64,000 bases of DNA from Puffinus mauretanicus (GCA_023333565.1 JAJKFH010003532.1:186001-250000); one strand, 5' to 3'; numbered from the stretch's first letter, positions 13,501 through 26,300 are shown. The notes: generated by a model from the letters alone, not told the origin. Program-made: numbers and translations.

Positions 13501-15089
13501 AACAAGTCTACTGTCTTCAGTGATAACGATAGTCAGAAGCCTGCTCTTTCAGAGGGAGGCACTGAGATTATTCTTCATGCACTGCTGTTTTCTTTAAAAG
13601 CCGGCTTCCCAGCGCTAGCGAGGAGTGGGTGGCAAAACTCTCACTGCTTTCAGTGGTCTGAGATTTGGAGCCTGGGAATGTTTTATGTAAATATTTCTCT
13701 TCACATTTTCTCTTCATTTGTCCGAGTGAGTTACAGTTTTACTTCAGCAAGGAAAGTTTCCTCTCAAAGAAGCTATATTTGGTGCAAACTGAATGGATAT
13801 TGCATTAGAGCTGAAACCCTCTATTTTTACCAAGTGGGTATTGCTAACTACAACAATGAAATTAATCTATAAATAAAACTCGGTTGCTTACCACTTTCTA
13901 TTACCCTAAATTTGCAAATCCTTGCATTCTGCATGCCAGTTTACATGTATCATGTGATATATTCCCACACTGTCAATGCCTGCTCTTTTGCAGCACCAGT
14001 TTTATAAGACTTGCTATAGACAATTGTGCTTTCCTTTAAGATGGGTGGTACAGGTATGTAGCCTGTATGTCACAAGAAGTCCTGTAAGGACATAAAGGGA
14101 CAAAGTCTGCCTGTAATTGCCTGTGGGGGAACATTGTATGCCATGGACATTTCTGAAAATTGTAAGAGCTGTAGCAATGCATAGGAGTTGCCATAGTGTT
14201 ATTCTGACCCCTGAAGGATGGAAACAGAGTTAACTTCATATCCTTTTTTTCCAATTTACTCGGTATACTCTATGAATGTCAAACTCTAAACTACATTAGC
14301 AGGATTTATTAGTGCTTGCCCAGACTTATCCTCAAGAAATATGAAAAGAGTCATGAACGAATGGTGAACCAACTTTAAAATACTGATGTTTTCAGGGAAG
14401 CAGAGGAAAAAATGATTTTCCAGACTCGTTCCATGGTAAAACTACTGTGAGTTTGATGAGAGTGCATTAAATCTAGTAGGTATGTGGAGATCATGTTTAT
14501 CAAGAGATGTAAAACCCACTCCGCCCTCCCCTCTTCTTAACTGAAAAGTATTTTAGTGAAATTTTGCTAGAATGAATTCAGAGTGAAGTGGGGAAGGACA
14601 TAGGCCAGTGATGATAAGATCATTCATTTCAGCTGAGTTAAGATTTCATCAGGCTTACATTTTTCAGAATGCATCCATTAGAGGCATGGGGCCTCAGGAG
14701 TGCCTTTGCAAGCTTATCTGTCTTCAAGGAGTACTCTTGAACAACCTCCCCCCCAAACAGATAGGAATAGTGATTTATGATTCTAAAATGGATATTAAAG
14801 TAAAGTATATCCTGATACTACTATCTTTGTGGACAGTTCGCTATAGAAGTCTCTCTGAGTTAAACCGATGGGACTCCTGTCACACCTTTGCTCTTCACCT
14901 ACTCACTTCTGTGATGCTTGAAATGTGTTAACAGACCACCTTTTAGGTGCCCTGTAAATGTAACAGGTAGATTAGGCCGTTATATCGGACAATACTTTTT
15001 TCTGAAGTCAGTCATGCTGTACTCTAAAATACAGAAGCAGTATACTGCTAAAGCTGCGAGGCAGTCATTGCACGCACCGAGAGAGACAA
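10533..15089. other. Unique DNA, nothing recognised
   Basis: Mostly AT-rich with moderate CpG content. Small features are a short C-run near 10600, a threefold TTGTATAGA-like repeat near 12072-12095 and several chance open frames of 60-110 codons (for example 14608-14931). No exon, RNA gene or mobile element could be supported. Confidence 0.5.
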
Positions 15090-15550
15090 CGCTATCCATG
15101 TTAAGCGCCGCACACGCTCAGGGCGAAACAGCTCCAGCTCTGCCTTGAGCACCGGTCAGCAGAACGACGTGTTTGGAGGTAGGCGACGGCGAGGGGGGGA
15201 GGAAGATCAATTTTAATTTCGGTTTTGTTCCTCCTCCGCTCAGCTGTTGCCACGCACTGAAGTCCCAGGTTGCCGTGTGACCTTGCCAAGGAGCAGGCAG
15301 CCGGATCTGCTCAATGGGACCATTGTGCAGCCTCGCAGGGGCTTTTCTGGAGCCCTCTCCACGGGTGTGGCTGAATTAGCAGCTAGGAAGCCTCCTCCTT
15401 CCTCAACTCCCTGTCCCGGGGAAACTCCGCCAGGAGCACAGTGATGCAAAGGCAGCCTGCAAGAGGCAAACCCCTTGTCAGGAGCTGAGCAAGGATCGCC
15501 CCTCCTCTGCCCAGGTCTCCATCCCCTGCTGCCGGGAGCGCTACGAAGTT
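15090..15550. other. GC-rich, CpG-containing block upstream of the CpG island
   Basis: GC and CpG content rise here relative to the flanks, with CpG clusters at about 15105-15215 and 15410-15545. It lies 1.3 kb before the main CpG island and may be its shore or a separate small regulatory block. Overlapping open frames on both strands have no domains. Confidence 0.45.
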
Positions 15551-16829
15551 AACCCAAGTGATCGATACGCTATATGACCATATTATTCCACTATCAGCCA
15601 CTGATGCCACTGATGTAATCAAGTTACATAATCGCCGTCTTTGCACAAATGCATCCATCTTCCTACAGATAGATCTGCATATCTTCTTCCATCCATTATG
15701 CATGAACCCACCAGCAGTACATAAGGGTACATATTTTCGCACACACTATATAACTTTAGCATTGCAGTGCATTGCACTGCACAACGTCATCACTATCGAT
15801 TCCCTCAACCTTCCCCTGTTCCCTCTATCAGAACTGATTTTCCAGAGAAAGATTACCAATGTGCATTGCTTGGATCTCTTTAAATCTTTAAAGGCTGAAG
15901 TGCTTCCCTTGCTCGCTTCTGTTCTTAAGAAGACAATCTTTTCTCTCCTTTTTCTCCCTGCCTCGCTTCACACCACAACTAACAGAGGAATTAATTCACA
16001 CACAGTCCCTCAGCCAGATGCATATATGTATGAAATATCGAAGATAGCATCTCTGTTTGCAAATCTTCAACTCCCATACACGTGGTCTGAGGTTTCAGTA
16101 GGTAAGTTATTGGGTGAAAAAAATATAAGAGCAGGTGGATGAGAGATTTTCAGGCTAGTGACATTTACGGTATTTCTCTACTATCAAGAGGAAATTTTTT
16201 TTTCCTTACCGTCCCTCAGTTTATAATTACCTTGCAGCATTTACAGGAACAGTTGTAATCCCAAATTACCAGTGGCATTTAACCCCCTTAGCACCAGAGC
16301 ACTGTACCACAATTAATAAGGATCGCCACCTTAAAGTTTAACAACTTGAAAAGCAGGATTTCTCTACCTCCATTGCAGCTATGAAATGCAGCAGAATGCT
16401 GCACAGAGTTGGAAACATTTGTTTTAACCAGTGGATGGGATCCGGTCTCATCGTATTAAATAGATTCCATCACGGAGAGCTTCTTTACTATCACATACCC
16501 TTTTCAGTCAAAAATATTACAACCGGGAAAAAGAAGAAAAAGAGGGAAAATAAAAGACTCCTTGCTTTTACAGTACTCCCCCAAATCCAGAGGGTGCAAG
16601 AATAGAGAGGGAGGAGGAGATTTTCTTTTTTTTTTCCTTTTTAATTTACCGCAAGAAGCACTCACCAGAAGACCTACTGCAGTTATTCCACTCAACTGCC
16701 AACAACGGCTGGAGCCCCTCGCCCCAGGGTAATGCAGCAATCCCGAAAGTACCCATTTCAATCACACGCCACCAAGTTTAAGCAATGCCGGGCTTTTGCC
16801 TGGATAAAATGACCTTACCCACAGGAGTC
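15551..16829. other. Unique DNA with one long open frame of doubtful meaning
   Basis: The forward frame 15558-16142 stays open for 194 codons but opens at GTG, and the first ATG comes near codon 48. Its translation has low-complexity hydrophobic and Leu/His-rich stretches and no domain I recognise. I treat it as probably chance. The remainder holds a purine-rich run (16525-16560) and T-runs near 16190 and 16625. Reverse-strand splice-donor-like sites (GTAAGG) occur near 16205 and 16813. Confidence 0.4.
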
Positions 16830-18090
16830 TCCCGAAATATCCCTCCGGTGCGATCGGTCAGCGAGGCGAGTGCTGGGCACCACACTGCGCACTCGGCCGG
16901 AGAAGCCCCGTGTTTACTCCTGGGGCTGAGCTGGCCGCGAGTGCCGCGGACGCGGCGCCCATCCATCCACCGGTGTCAGCTCCGCCGCGGGCGCAGGTAA
17001 TTCCATACAGACTTCGGCGCCCCCCCCGCCCCCCCCCGAGTCGCCCCTTCCTTCCTAGTTCAGAAAGTGCCCGCGTCGCCGGCGGGAGGTACCATCCAGG
17101 TGCGGCGGGGGGGGGGGGGGGGTGAGTGGGGGGGCGGCCGGCCTGGGGGCCCCCGCGCCGCCCGCGGGTAGCTCCGCTCCCAGCGCCGCCGCCGCCGCCG
17201 AGGGCCGGATCCGGGGCGCCGCGCACAAGTATCCGGCGAGCGGCGGTCCGGCGGGTTTCCTGGTGCTGGGCTGCTGTGGGGAAAGCGCTGCGGGGGGGGC
17301 CGGGGGGAGGGTGCTTCCCGGGTCCTAGCACCCTCACCGCCGCGCCAAAAAAAAAAGAAAATGGGAGGGGGGTCGGGGGGGGAAAATCTCCAGCGGGAAA
17401 AGAAGAAAGAAAAAAAATCGGTTGTCCGCTTGCCCCGAACGATACTAATCCCCGGTGAAAATGACAAGTGATCAGCAAAGAAGAGGAGGTCTTGATTGAT
17501 AACCACAATCCACCCAAAATATCCTAAGGAGCAGAGGAAGAGAGGGAGAGAGGGAGAGAGGCGAGAGAAACTGCAGTGCATAAACGATCCCTGTGTTTCT
17601 ACGAGGTGGGCTCGTTCGGCTGAGCGCGTCCTCCGCGGGGCCGGCAGCCGGCACGGAGGTGCCGTGACTGCCACCCCATGGACGACGCCGCACTCGCCCG
17701 GCCGAGCACCCACGCCCGCCTCACCAGCGCCGGTGCTGGAGGAGGGTTTTTTTTGGGGGGGGGGGGGGAGAGGAGGGAGCGAGGCGGGGACGCCCTTCGG
17801 AAGGGATCCTGGAGAAACTCCCGGGCCTCCCTCTCTCCGCCCCGGCGCCGCCCGCCGCCCCGGCCCGCAGCGCTGGGGCCGCGCCGTGCCGCGCCCGCCC
17901 GGGGACGGGGACGGGGACGGGGACGGGGACGGGGACGGGGACGGGGACGGGGACGGGCATGGGGACGGGCATGGGGATGGGGCGGGAGGCTGAACGCCGG
18001 GCGCGCACCATGCGCGGGGGTCAGGCTGCTTCTCTTTTCCTGTTGTGGTTTTGGGTTCCCCCCCCTTCCCCTCCGGTTTCCGAGGCGAAG
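16830..18090. promoter_or_regulatory. CpG island, probable promoter or polycomb-type element
   Basis: This is the densest CpG and GC block of the window, about 1.2 kb long. It contains C-runs (17017-17037), G-runs (17107-17122 and about 17755-17769), GCC/CGC triplet stretches and a hexanucleotide array. Islands of this size in vertebrates usually mark promoters. Possible forward splice donors are CAG|GTAATT at 16997 and GGG|GTGAGT at 17122; on the reverse strand GTAAGG occurs near 16813. I cannot identify the gene or decide the direction of transcription. Long open frames on both strands here reflect composition only, and several overlap each other. Confidence 0.75.
17901..17980. repeat. GGGGAC hexanucleotide array inside the CpG island
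   Basis: Nine perfect GGGGAC units (17901-17954) are followed by GGGCAT, GGGGAC, GGGCAT and GGGGAT variants. With runs of at least three G every six bases the strand can form G-quadruplexes. All frames are open across it, giving alternating Gly-Asp, Gly-Thr or Gly-Arg on the forward strand. It is likely unstable in length and hard to assemble. Confidence 0.9.
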
Positions 18091-19599
18091 TGTTGTTTTA
18101 GGAGAGATGATACATTATCTATTCTTGGATTTTTATAAGGCAAACTGTGGGCCTCGCTGTTGCCATGGGATCTTCTTTGTGCGAACTCTCTGAACTGTGT
18201 GGGAACAGTTTTATTTCCTTCCCTTCAGATTTTGGGTTTTTTTTTTTTTTCTCCTTCTCCTCTGTAACTCTTCTGAAGATATGTATCAAAATGTAACTGC
18301 ATTATTGCCAATTAAGATTAACAGCAGCTGCAAGGTGCATCTAATTAGGAATGTTAATTACTTCATGAAATAAATAGTCATTTGCAGATGTTTATAATAC
18401 TAAACAAATGTTCTATAAAACGTAACTCTGTAAAATTCTGATGCTCCCCCCCCCCAATAAATTTGATCACATTCCTGCACAAAGGCACAGGGGAGTAGAC
18501 ACCCCCTCTTCCATAGCACTAGCCCCACGAGCGTGCACTCGCAGGAAAAGATAGGCAGAGTTGCCTGTACATAGATAGACGCTTGGGTCAGAGGCATTTC
18601 ACACTCTTACACCCATTGCATGGGGTGGGAGGGTGGAGGAGAGGGAAATAGCCGAGCCATGTAAACTAAACGCATACAGTTACATACACATTTATGTCCG
18701 TGTAAATGGTGCTTTCGAAAACAGGGACGAAGAGACTAGGTAACATTCAGTTACCGCTAAATCCATCCCGGCTTCCTTGTAGGGCCATAGAAAAGAATCC
18801 AAACTGCTACAGTTGTTAAACCCCCAACATGTTACAAGAGAAGAAAAGAGAGAAAGAAAAGAAAAGCAGCACATGGGAAAGTGTGATTTTATTACTGGTC
18901 ACGATAAAGGATTATCGATAGACAGATAATGTGCTGTGCAGAGTCAGTGGGTTGCGGGAGAGGTGGGAGCTGTTGTAGAATTTGTGGAGCTCACTCACAC
19001 CGCACCCCACTTCCCCTTATGATAACAGAACAGCATTCTTCATGTTGGACAAAAAATAGAAGAAACTAGAAATGAATGCAACAACCAGTAGTCAAAATTC
19101 AATTTTAAAACACAGAAATGAATGTGACTGGTTAAACCCGGCATTCAGATACTACTATGATGAGTGATCCACATGCGTGGGTCGGTAAAAGAGATATGAA
19201 AAACTTTATGGGAATCTCTTCGTGGATCAGTACAGGGCATTTTAAGTCAGTTAGCTAAATGAGTCATACTATCTACTTCAGAAAGCTGGTTTGGGTGCTT
19301 GATTTAGAAGCCCAGGCGTCCTAGCTGGTTGAGAGAGGGAGAGAGAGGGAAAGAGAGAGGGGCTCCCAACTTTGATTCTCCTTTGGGAGAGCTGCTCTCT
19401 CACCACTGAGGAGCGATCCCAGACTGCCAGCACAGGCACCTCCGTTACGTGACATAGAATCAAGGGTCTTCCTCACGCCTGGACAGACGACGAGTGCTCA
19501 AGGCTGTTCATGCTCTGCAATGGGCAGAGACTAGGAAGAGGGACTTGGGGTTAAAACGTTAGCCAGGCACTCGGCGCATTTGCATTCAGTTCCTGATGT
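18091..19599. other. Unique DNA downstream of the CpG island
   Basis: AT-rich and CpG-moderate. The stretch 18300-18420 holds clustered homeodomain-type TAAT cores (18342-18347, 18354-18360) and an E-box-like CAGCTG near 18326, so it could be an enhancer; this is inference. A GA-rich run sits near 19330-19360. No exon is recognised. Confidence 0.4.
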
Positions 19600-19780
19600 T
19601 TTACAGATTTCTCTTCCACTGATAAGCAAGTAATTTAATCTCTCTGTGCTTTTGTTCCTTCCCTGTATAATGTGAGTTAACACTCTTCCTATTCACAAGG
19701 GTGCAGTGAAGATAAAAAGGCATTAATGTTTGTGAGGTGTTCGTATGCGGTGGTGGTGGGAGCTATGTAAGTTCCCAGAG
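19600..19780 (+). repeat. MIR-like SINE relic
   Basis: The order of landmarks follows the 3' half of amniote MIR elements: a CAAGTAATTTAATCTCTCTGTGC block (about 19626-19648), TGTTCCTTCCCTGTATAATG, a GTGCAGTGAAGAT block, then a TTTGTGAGGTG block and a GGTGGTGGGAGCTATGTAAGT-like end. The copy is old and diverged, and the borders are approximate. The identification rests on recall of the family pattern. Confidence 0.65.
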
Positions 19781-22730
19781 AGGCTGATTAAGGGTCTGGC
19801 AGGAGAAAGGGAAAATGAAAAAGGGTGGAAGCCAAAAGATGTGAACAAAATACAATGTAATTGCTAAAATGGCTGAAACCAGACTAATAACACAGAAAAG
19901 CTGTAGAGCAGAATACAAACCGCCTGCGTTCTTGGGTTAAATTCACTCTGGGTTAAGGAAACTGGTTTCACTTCATTTCTCAGTTACTGAATTGCTATGA
20001 ATAGCAATGCAGTTGTACAGGCGCAAGTAAAAGAGATTTTAGATTTATATTTTTTTTCTCAGCCACATACTGCATCTCTCTTTGGCTTTGTCCTCCCATT
20101 AGTAAGTGTGGCGTGTAGCAGTGAATCTCCTCTATCCTCATCATGACTTGAGTGTTGTCAAGATACTACACCGAAGGTAGAAGCCAAATCTTACCTGTTT
20201 TCTAAACATTGTTTTAATTCCGTGGCATTCAATGCATACTGAACGGGTTAATATGAATGAGTAGTGTACCTTGTACCTGCACTGTGTGTGTGATCTTGAG
20301 GCATCATGTCCCTTGAGGTAAGGAAGAGGCACAGATCACATCCTCATCTATACTTCAGTAAGTGACTTTAAAAGGATTATCCCATTTAATGTGTATTATG
20401 GAAAGTGAAACAGTGCAGTCAAAGTAAACTACTTTTTCTGAAAGTAATACATATTTAAAATGAAAGGGCTGACAGAGTATATGGCTCTGAAGAGCGCTAA
20501 CATCATGCAGAATGCTTTCGGTTAGTAAATTCAATCTGCTCGAATGGGTAGTACCCAAGAGCTAATACCATCCTCAGCTTCACGGTCTCCTTCAAAACTT
20601 CCTGGCCTCGTGCTCAGCTTGCTGGCAAGTCTGTCCAGAGGGTCCAAAGACTGGCAGGTGTTGATTTCTCGCTACCTGCCTGTGGACTTCAGGTATTCAA
20701 TATGTTTCCATTTGTATATTTATTTCCCACTTTTTAACAAATGCAATGGGAGAAACAGGCTAACACAAAACACCAGCACTTGCACATTCTCTTGCTTAGT
20801 GTGCATACATAATAGAACTATGACATGATATAAATCTAACAGTATGGAAAACAAGCATAGAGTTTTCTATATGAAAAAAAATAATGAAATCAAAATTTCC
20901 GAAATATACCTTCACCCCCAACCAAAAACACCAAACAGAAGCCCTGCTCATGTAAAAACCTACACCTGAGCCCTGTAAGCTGCAGTCTCAATCTAATTAC
21001 TAAACAGTTTCAGTAAAGCAAAAAGGTCAGCATTTTATCTATCATTTTTTTCTTTTCCCCTTTTCAAAACACAGTTGCATTGATCTTATTAAAAAACCAG
21101 CTTCCCTTTTTGTCTACTTTTGGCATGACTAAGTAGTCTGGAATGCTTCAGAGAGAACAAGGTAAAACCTGAAAACTGCTAGCTGGTTAACTTCTCTGAT
21201 TCTCCTTGAATTCTTGTGTATTTTTTATATTTTTAATTTATGTATATATTACATTTTATTTATGTTGTATGCCTTATATATTGTATATTATATATTACGT
21301 ATTTTTGAATAAGTCTAGGCAAGATTGTTCAAGAGAGCAGATATTTTAAAAAGGATAATCCATAATTCCATGTCATGTGAAAATTTCAAAAGCAATTTCC
21401 TTTACGGAGAGGCCTGACTCTAAAGAGTGCATATCTAGTCACGGAATAATACTCATCTCATAACTAAGACATCTAATCACAACAATTCTTGTTTATAGCC
21501 TTAACTGCAAATTATATTTTTCTCTGCATGAACTACATACGCCTTTCCATAAGTATAAGCATGCTGTCTGTACCCGCTGCTGAGCTATGTTGTCCCAGAT
21601 GCTCCAGTTTTACCATGCTTTTCTTGTTGGTACCATTTTCGTCCGACTAACCCAGCAGCTTTGTGCAGAGCATGTCAGACAGCTCAGGCCATTCGATACA
21701 CAGCTCTGCCAGGGCCTCGCTGTCTCTACACGCAGCTGAGACAAACCTTCCTATGTCGGGTAGGCATCGGCTGTAGGTGGCCTGAACAAAGCACGACGAC
21801 ACCTACAGATGAAAAGCGACATTACATAAAAGCTCAATATCTTGTTACTACTTGAGTGGGAGGATACTTTCATTCAGAAAGCCATTCCTTCAAAACATGC
21901 ATTTCATTGATTCTTAATGTTTAAAGAAGATGGAATTAGATATGTATAAAAAAATTAGCTCGGTTGTCCTGCAACTTACTGCTTTAACCTAACTTGGCAA
22001 AGGATAATGTCAAGTTAATTAAATGCTCATCTCTTGCACATTTTTGATTTTGTAGAATAAATGGTTACTTGCTGTTCCTCTAGTCTCTCATTAGGGTATC
22101 TCAAATGAAGATAATATCCATTCATAAGCTACTTAGAACATATACCTCATCTATTTAATTAAATACTACTCTATCACAAGATGAGAAAAATAAAAAGATG
22201 GGTTGCATTCATGCATTAAAAGAGATTTGTATGTTTCATTTCAGAGTTGCTTTTTTTTCCCCAAAGACCTCACAGAAGGCAGTAATGACAGATTATTTTC
22301 CTTTGAAGATCTGTTTACTTTTAGAATATTCAGCAATATGAATCTCATCCAATTCTTACAAAGTCAATAGAAAGGCGCCTACTACTTCAGTAGCAGTTAC
22401 ACCAGGTCTTGCAGTACTGTTATCCATTCAAAGATCGTAAACTGGAGATTTTAAATATAAGCATTATTTGGAAAAAAGTTGCATAAGAGCGATTGATCCG
22501 AGTTAGGAGGGTAATCTGCCTCGGCCAGCAATGTATGCCCAGCAGTGGCCAGGACTGAACGACAGCCGGTAAGAAAGACAGGGCTATGAAAAGCAAAAGC
22601 GATATTCTCATAATATACTTCCCGACTTCTGACAACCGTCAGTTCAGGGATTTTCACTTTTTTTTATGAGAAAATGCCAGTCACGAATATGAAAAGTGTT
22701 AGAAATTAAGAGACAAATGTGATCTGAATT
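19781..22730. other. Unique DNA, nothing recognised
   Basis: AT-rich, including a TA-rich tract (21215-21305). No coding exon, RNA gene or known mobile element could be supported. CpGs remain fairly common, especially near 22440-22690. Confidence 0.5.
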
Positions 22731-22855
22731 GCAAAAAAGAAAAAGAAAAAAAAAGGCAAAAAAAAAAAAAAAGCAAGCAAGCAAAACCTTGTTGAGTCAT
22801 CCAGCCGCTTTGCAAAAAACTGACTTTTAGATTTTTTTTTTTTTTTTTTTCATTC
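22731..22855. repeat. A-rich and T-rich homopolymer tracts
   Basis: A-rich runs at about 22734-22772 end in a GCAAGCAAGC piece, and a long T run follows at about 22832-22850. Such runs could come from degraded retroposed tails but no element body is visible beside them. Confidence 0.7.
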
Positions 22856-22869
22856 TAAAAATTGCCGGA

Positions 22870-23380
22870 AGGTGGAAAATGTGCCCAGAGAGCAGATCCC
22901 GCGGGCCGCAGCTCCCTTCCCGCTGTGCCGCTCCCCTACCGGGGACACTGCCCAACACCTCCTCCACCGCCCGCTCTGGCCTGCTGAACCCCTCTGTCAC
23001 CCAAAGATTTTCTCAGGAGGAGAGGGATTTTTTTCATGGCCTCCTGCCTGCCTGCAGGCCGGCCAGGGCAGGCAGCATCAGGGCAACCCCGGGCAGGCTG
23101 GGCCGGGTGGTGGCGGCAGAGCAGGCTGGGACAGGCCAGGGCAGGCAGCAGCAGGGCAGCGGGACAGGGACCTCCCCCAGCAGCCCCGTCCCACCGAGCC
23201 CGGAGGCAGGGAGCAGAGCCAGGGCTGGGAAGGTGAGCTGGGCCCGCCAGCTGTCTGGTGAACGCCAGGCAAAGGCAAGGGCCGGAGCCAGGCCCACGGT
23301 GTGTCTGGGACCCGCGAGGCTGGGCAGGGACAGCCGGGCCTGCTGGTGCCCTCAGGGCCCGACAGTGTAGGTGGCTGGGT
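22870..23380. other. GC-rich patch with GGCAGG-type repetition
   Basis: An abrupt GC-rich block right after the T run. It contains recurring GGCAGG, CAGGCA and GGGCAG words (23050-23165), like a decayed minisatellite. Open frames on both strands overlap and have no domains, so I do not call a gene. Confidence 0.5.
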
Positions 23381-26300
23381 GTGCATAGTGGATGTTACAC
23401 ACGATTTAGTAAGTATCTGTTATGGAGTCCTGGACGTCTACCAAAACCTGCCCATTGTCACTCTGAGATGCAATATTGGTACTGTTTGCACGAATGAGGT
23501 TCGTGATGTAGTTAATGGGTGTGTAATACACATTTTCTTCCTGTGACTGCAGGGTCTTCTGTTGAAGCACTCACTCAGCACTAAAATGTCTTCTGAAGCC
23601 TCGGTGCAGATAGACCAACCAAAACGTAAAGTCGTGTAGGTCAGTGTAGCGGTGGGACTGCCGGGAGCAGGTCAGTAAAGTGTTCATTTGGGTGCAGCTC
23701 CCCATGAATTCCCAAAGAAGAACAGTTACTTCCATCCTGAAGTACATTAAGTACTAAAGTTTCATATATCAGAGAGTTTGATTGACAAAAACATAGTCAA
23801 ATCCAGAAACTGCCTATGTAGTTATAAACCATTTCGACAGGAACAGACTGAAGTTTAACTGGTTTAACATTCCTGAGTAAAAATATCCTTTGGAAAGTTA
23901 TGAAGCAGAATAAGAGATCACTAAAATGAAAGCTGTGTGAATTACCTACCTCACAGAGCTCATGAATCAATTACAATAAAGCTATACGCATCAAAAATAA
24001 TTGACCTAAGAAATGTTTGTTATTCGGTGTTGCCGATTTTCCGTCTCCCTTCTACATGTGCACATGTGTGCATACAGAGGCACTTGATTTTGTGCTTACC
24101 AATGCACCTGATTTAGCACCTGCAAAGATTTATCCCCGTTATTAATATAAATTATTAGGATTTATCTGCAATCAATATGTTTTGTATCTTCATTTTGCCA
24201 TTTGGATGCCACAGGGAAATCTAGACTTCTACACTTAGGTATGGCCTGCGCATGTGGGAATAACTTATCTGAGGGCAAGACACAGGGACAACGTACACAG
24301 TGGAAAAAGGGAGGGGAAAATCAAGATCTTAATTAGATGTATGACAGGTCTTGATTAAAATACCTGGACGAGAAGAATGTACTAGTACAGCTATACTATG
24401 GACCACCTATATAAGATGGTGACAATGACTGGAAGGGAGATTAGAAAGATTATGAAGGCCAAAAAAAAAAAGATAGTGATACAAAAGCTCAGTTACTGTA
24501 TGTGGACTAGGCAAGTGTTATGGTGGAATATGGCGTGATGATCATAGTTTAGGACAGAATAAATAGTTGCTCTTTGGAACAAACTAAGCAGAAAACTCAC
24601 AAAAAGAGAAGCAGCTCTTTAGTTTTGAACAGTGCACAGGACCCAGTGCAAGAGCCAATTATTTAAGTGCCACTGTACAATAATCACTGTGAAATACTCA
24701 AATTCCAGGAGCAAATCTCCCTCCAAAAAGATATCAAAACAACCTCACCTTCTCCTACTGAAATGTTGCTTTACTGTAAAGAGGGGCAATATCTAAAAAC
24801 ATGGAAGTTAGTTAAAATGAAGTTGAAAAAACGACCACTGTATTAATCCATAGTGCACTTTGATCTTGAATATGACATGTGATTAGGTCAACCATGCCAA
24901 AAAAGTCATGATTAGTAATTAGCATTAAGCAAAGTAATTAGCATTAAGCAAAGTAATTAGCAAGGGAATAGACAAATACAACATGTTTACTCAGATGCAG
25001 GAACACTGAACAGAATAGATCTGTTTGGTTTGCAAAAGACGATACAGAGGGAAATAAAAGTGAGATCTGTAAAGTTATGAGTAGTGTAAGGACCAATGAT
25101 GTCATTATACAAGAATGAGGAGGCAGCCAGTGAAATTATGATGTGGCATGTTCAAAACAGATGCATAACAAATAAGTAAATTGTATAATTCATTCATTGC
25201 CTCAGGATGTTTTGAAGGCCAAAGTATAAATCGGTTCCGAAAGATTAAATACATTATTGTTGGAGAGGCCCCTCTTTTGTATTAAACAATAATCTGACTA
25301 CAACTTCCCAGTCAGAAAATGCCTAAACTACTTACAGCCAAGGTGGAAGGACACAGCAGAGAAAGATCTGTCTGCTTCACTTGTTTCTTTCACCCTTTGC
25401 CTAGGCATCTTCTACTAGTCATTATGAAAGACAAGACAGTAGGCTAGCTAGATCTTTGTGCTGACTCCCTGTGGACTTTTTCTTTGCTTTTATGATATAT
25501 GGACTGTGAAGGTTTTGCGTTATTGAAAGAGTTAATGCACATTATGCAGGGTTAATGCAACACAGAATTTGGAAACAAATGGCAAGAAATGTAGCTTGCC
25601 TGGGTTTAGTGGACAGGAATTTCATTTTCCATTGGTGTTTACTTCTAGCTAAAAAGGGAGTAAAAAACTGCTACCAGGTAAGAATTCCTGCATTGACTCA
25701 ACGCTCATTTTTACAGGTGTAAAAAGCAGATATTATGAATGCAATAGGAAGAAGACCAAGAGATCCTGAAAAAGCAGGAAATTCAGGCTGAATTTCAGTT
25801 CTATCTGTCAGGCACTGTTAATAAAGCCTTATTAGGTATACCAGTCAGTTCAAAATGGTTCAAGTTACACTTTTACATGTTTTTTTTTAAGCAGTTTATT
25901 CCTGCTCCACAACCTGTAACCTTACTAGCAGAGCTGCTAGTATTTCAGGGAGGTTAAAAATGCTGTTCGTGGAACAGAAAACTTCCTAACATTCCCTGAG
26001 GTTTGGAGTGACTGAAAAATGCATTTGCGGGTGATGGCAGGGCCTCTGTGGTATCAGCAGCAAAGGGGTTAAAGAAAACTGTTTTTAACATGGCTGTGGG
26101 GCAGATTCTGTTGCTGTCCTGAATCTTTCTTCAAGTCTATGGAGAAACATGAGAGCCTTGGTGGGAGAGTATTGTACATTACTGAAATGCTACGTGGCTA
26201 CAGGACAACTTTATGGCATAATCAAATTTGAGGCTTCACACAGCTTAATAAGGGAGCCAGTTTTTCCTGATGTGAATCTATAAACAATTTTGTCAAACTT

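Noticed and set aside
16858..17713. Reverse-strand frames of about 217-219 codons in the CpG island
   Set aside because: Proline/arginine-rich low complexity that depends on homopolymer G/C runs; no domain and mutual overlap.
17496..18193. Long forward frames (165 and 171 codons) in the CpG island, one with a Gly-Asp or Arg-Gly repeat
   Set aside because: GC-rich DNA lacks stop codons in all frames. The repeats come from the GGGGAC array and the frames overlap each other and reverse-strand frames, with no domain.
22879..23370. 163-codon frame in a GC-rich block
   Set aside because: Several overlapping frames on both strands, repeat-derived composition.
24914..24963. Repeat-spacer-like pattern
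   Set aside because: A head-to-tail 19-bp duplication with no spacers in a vertebrate genome; not a CRISPR array.
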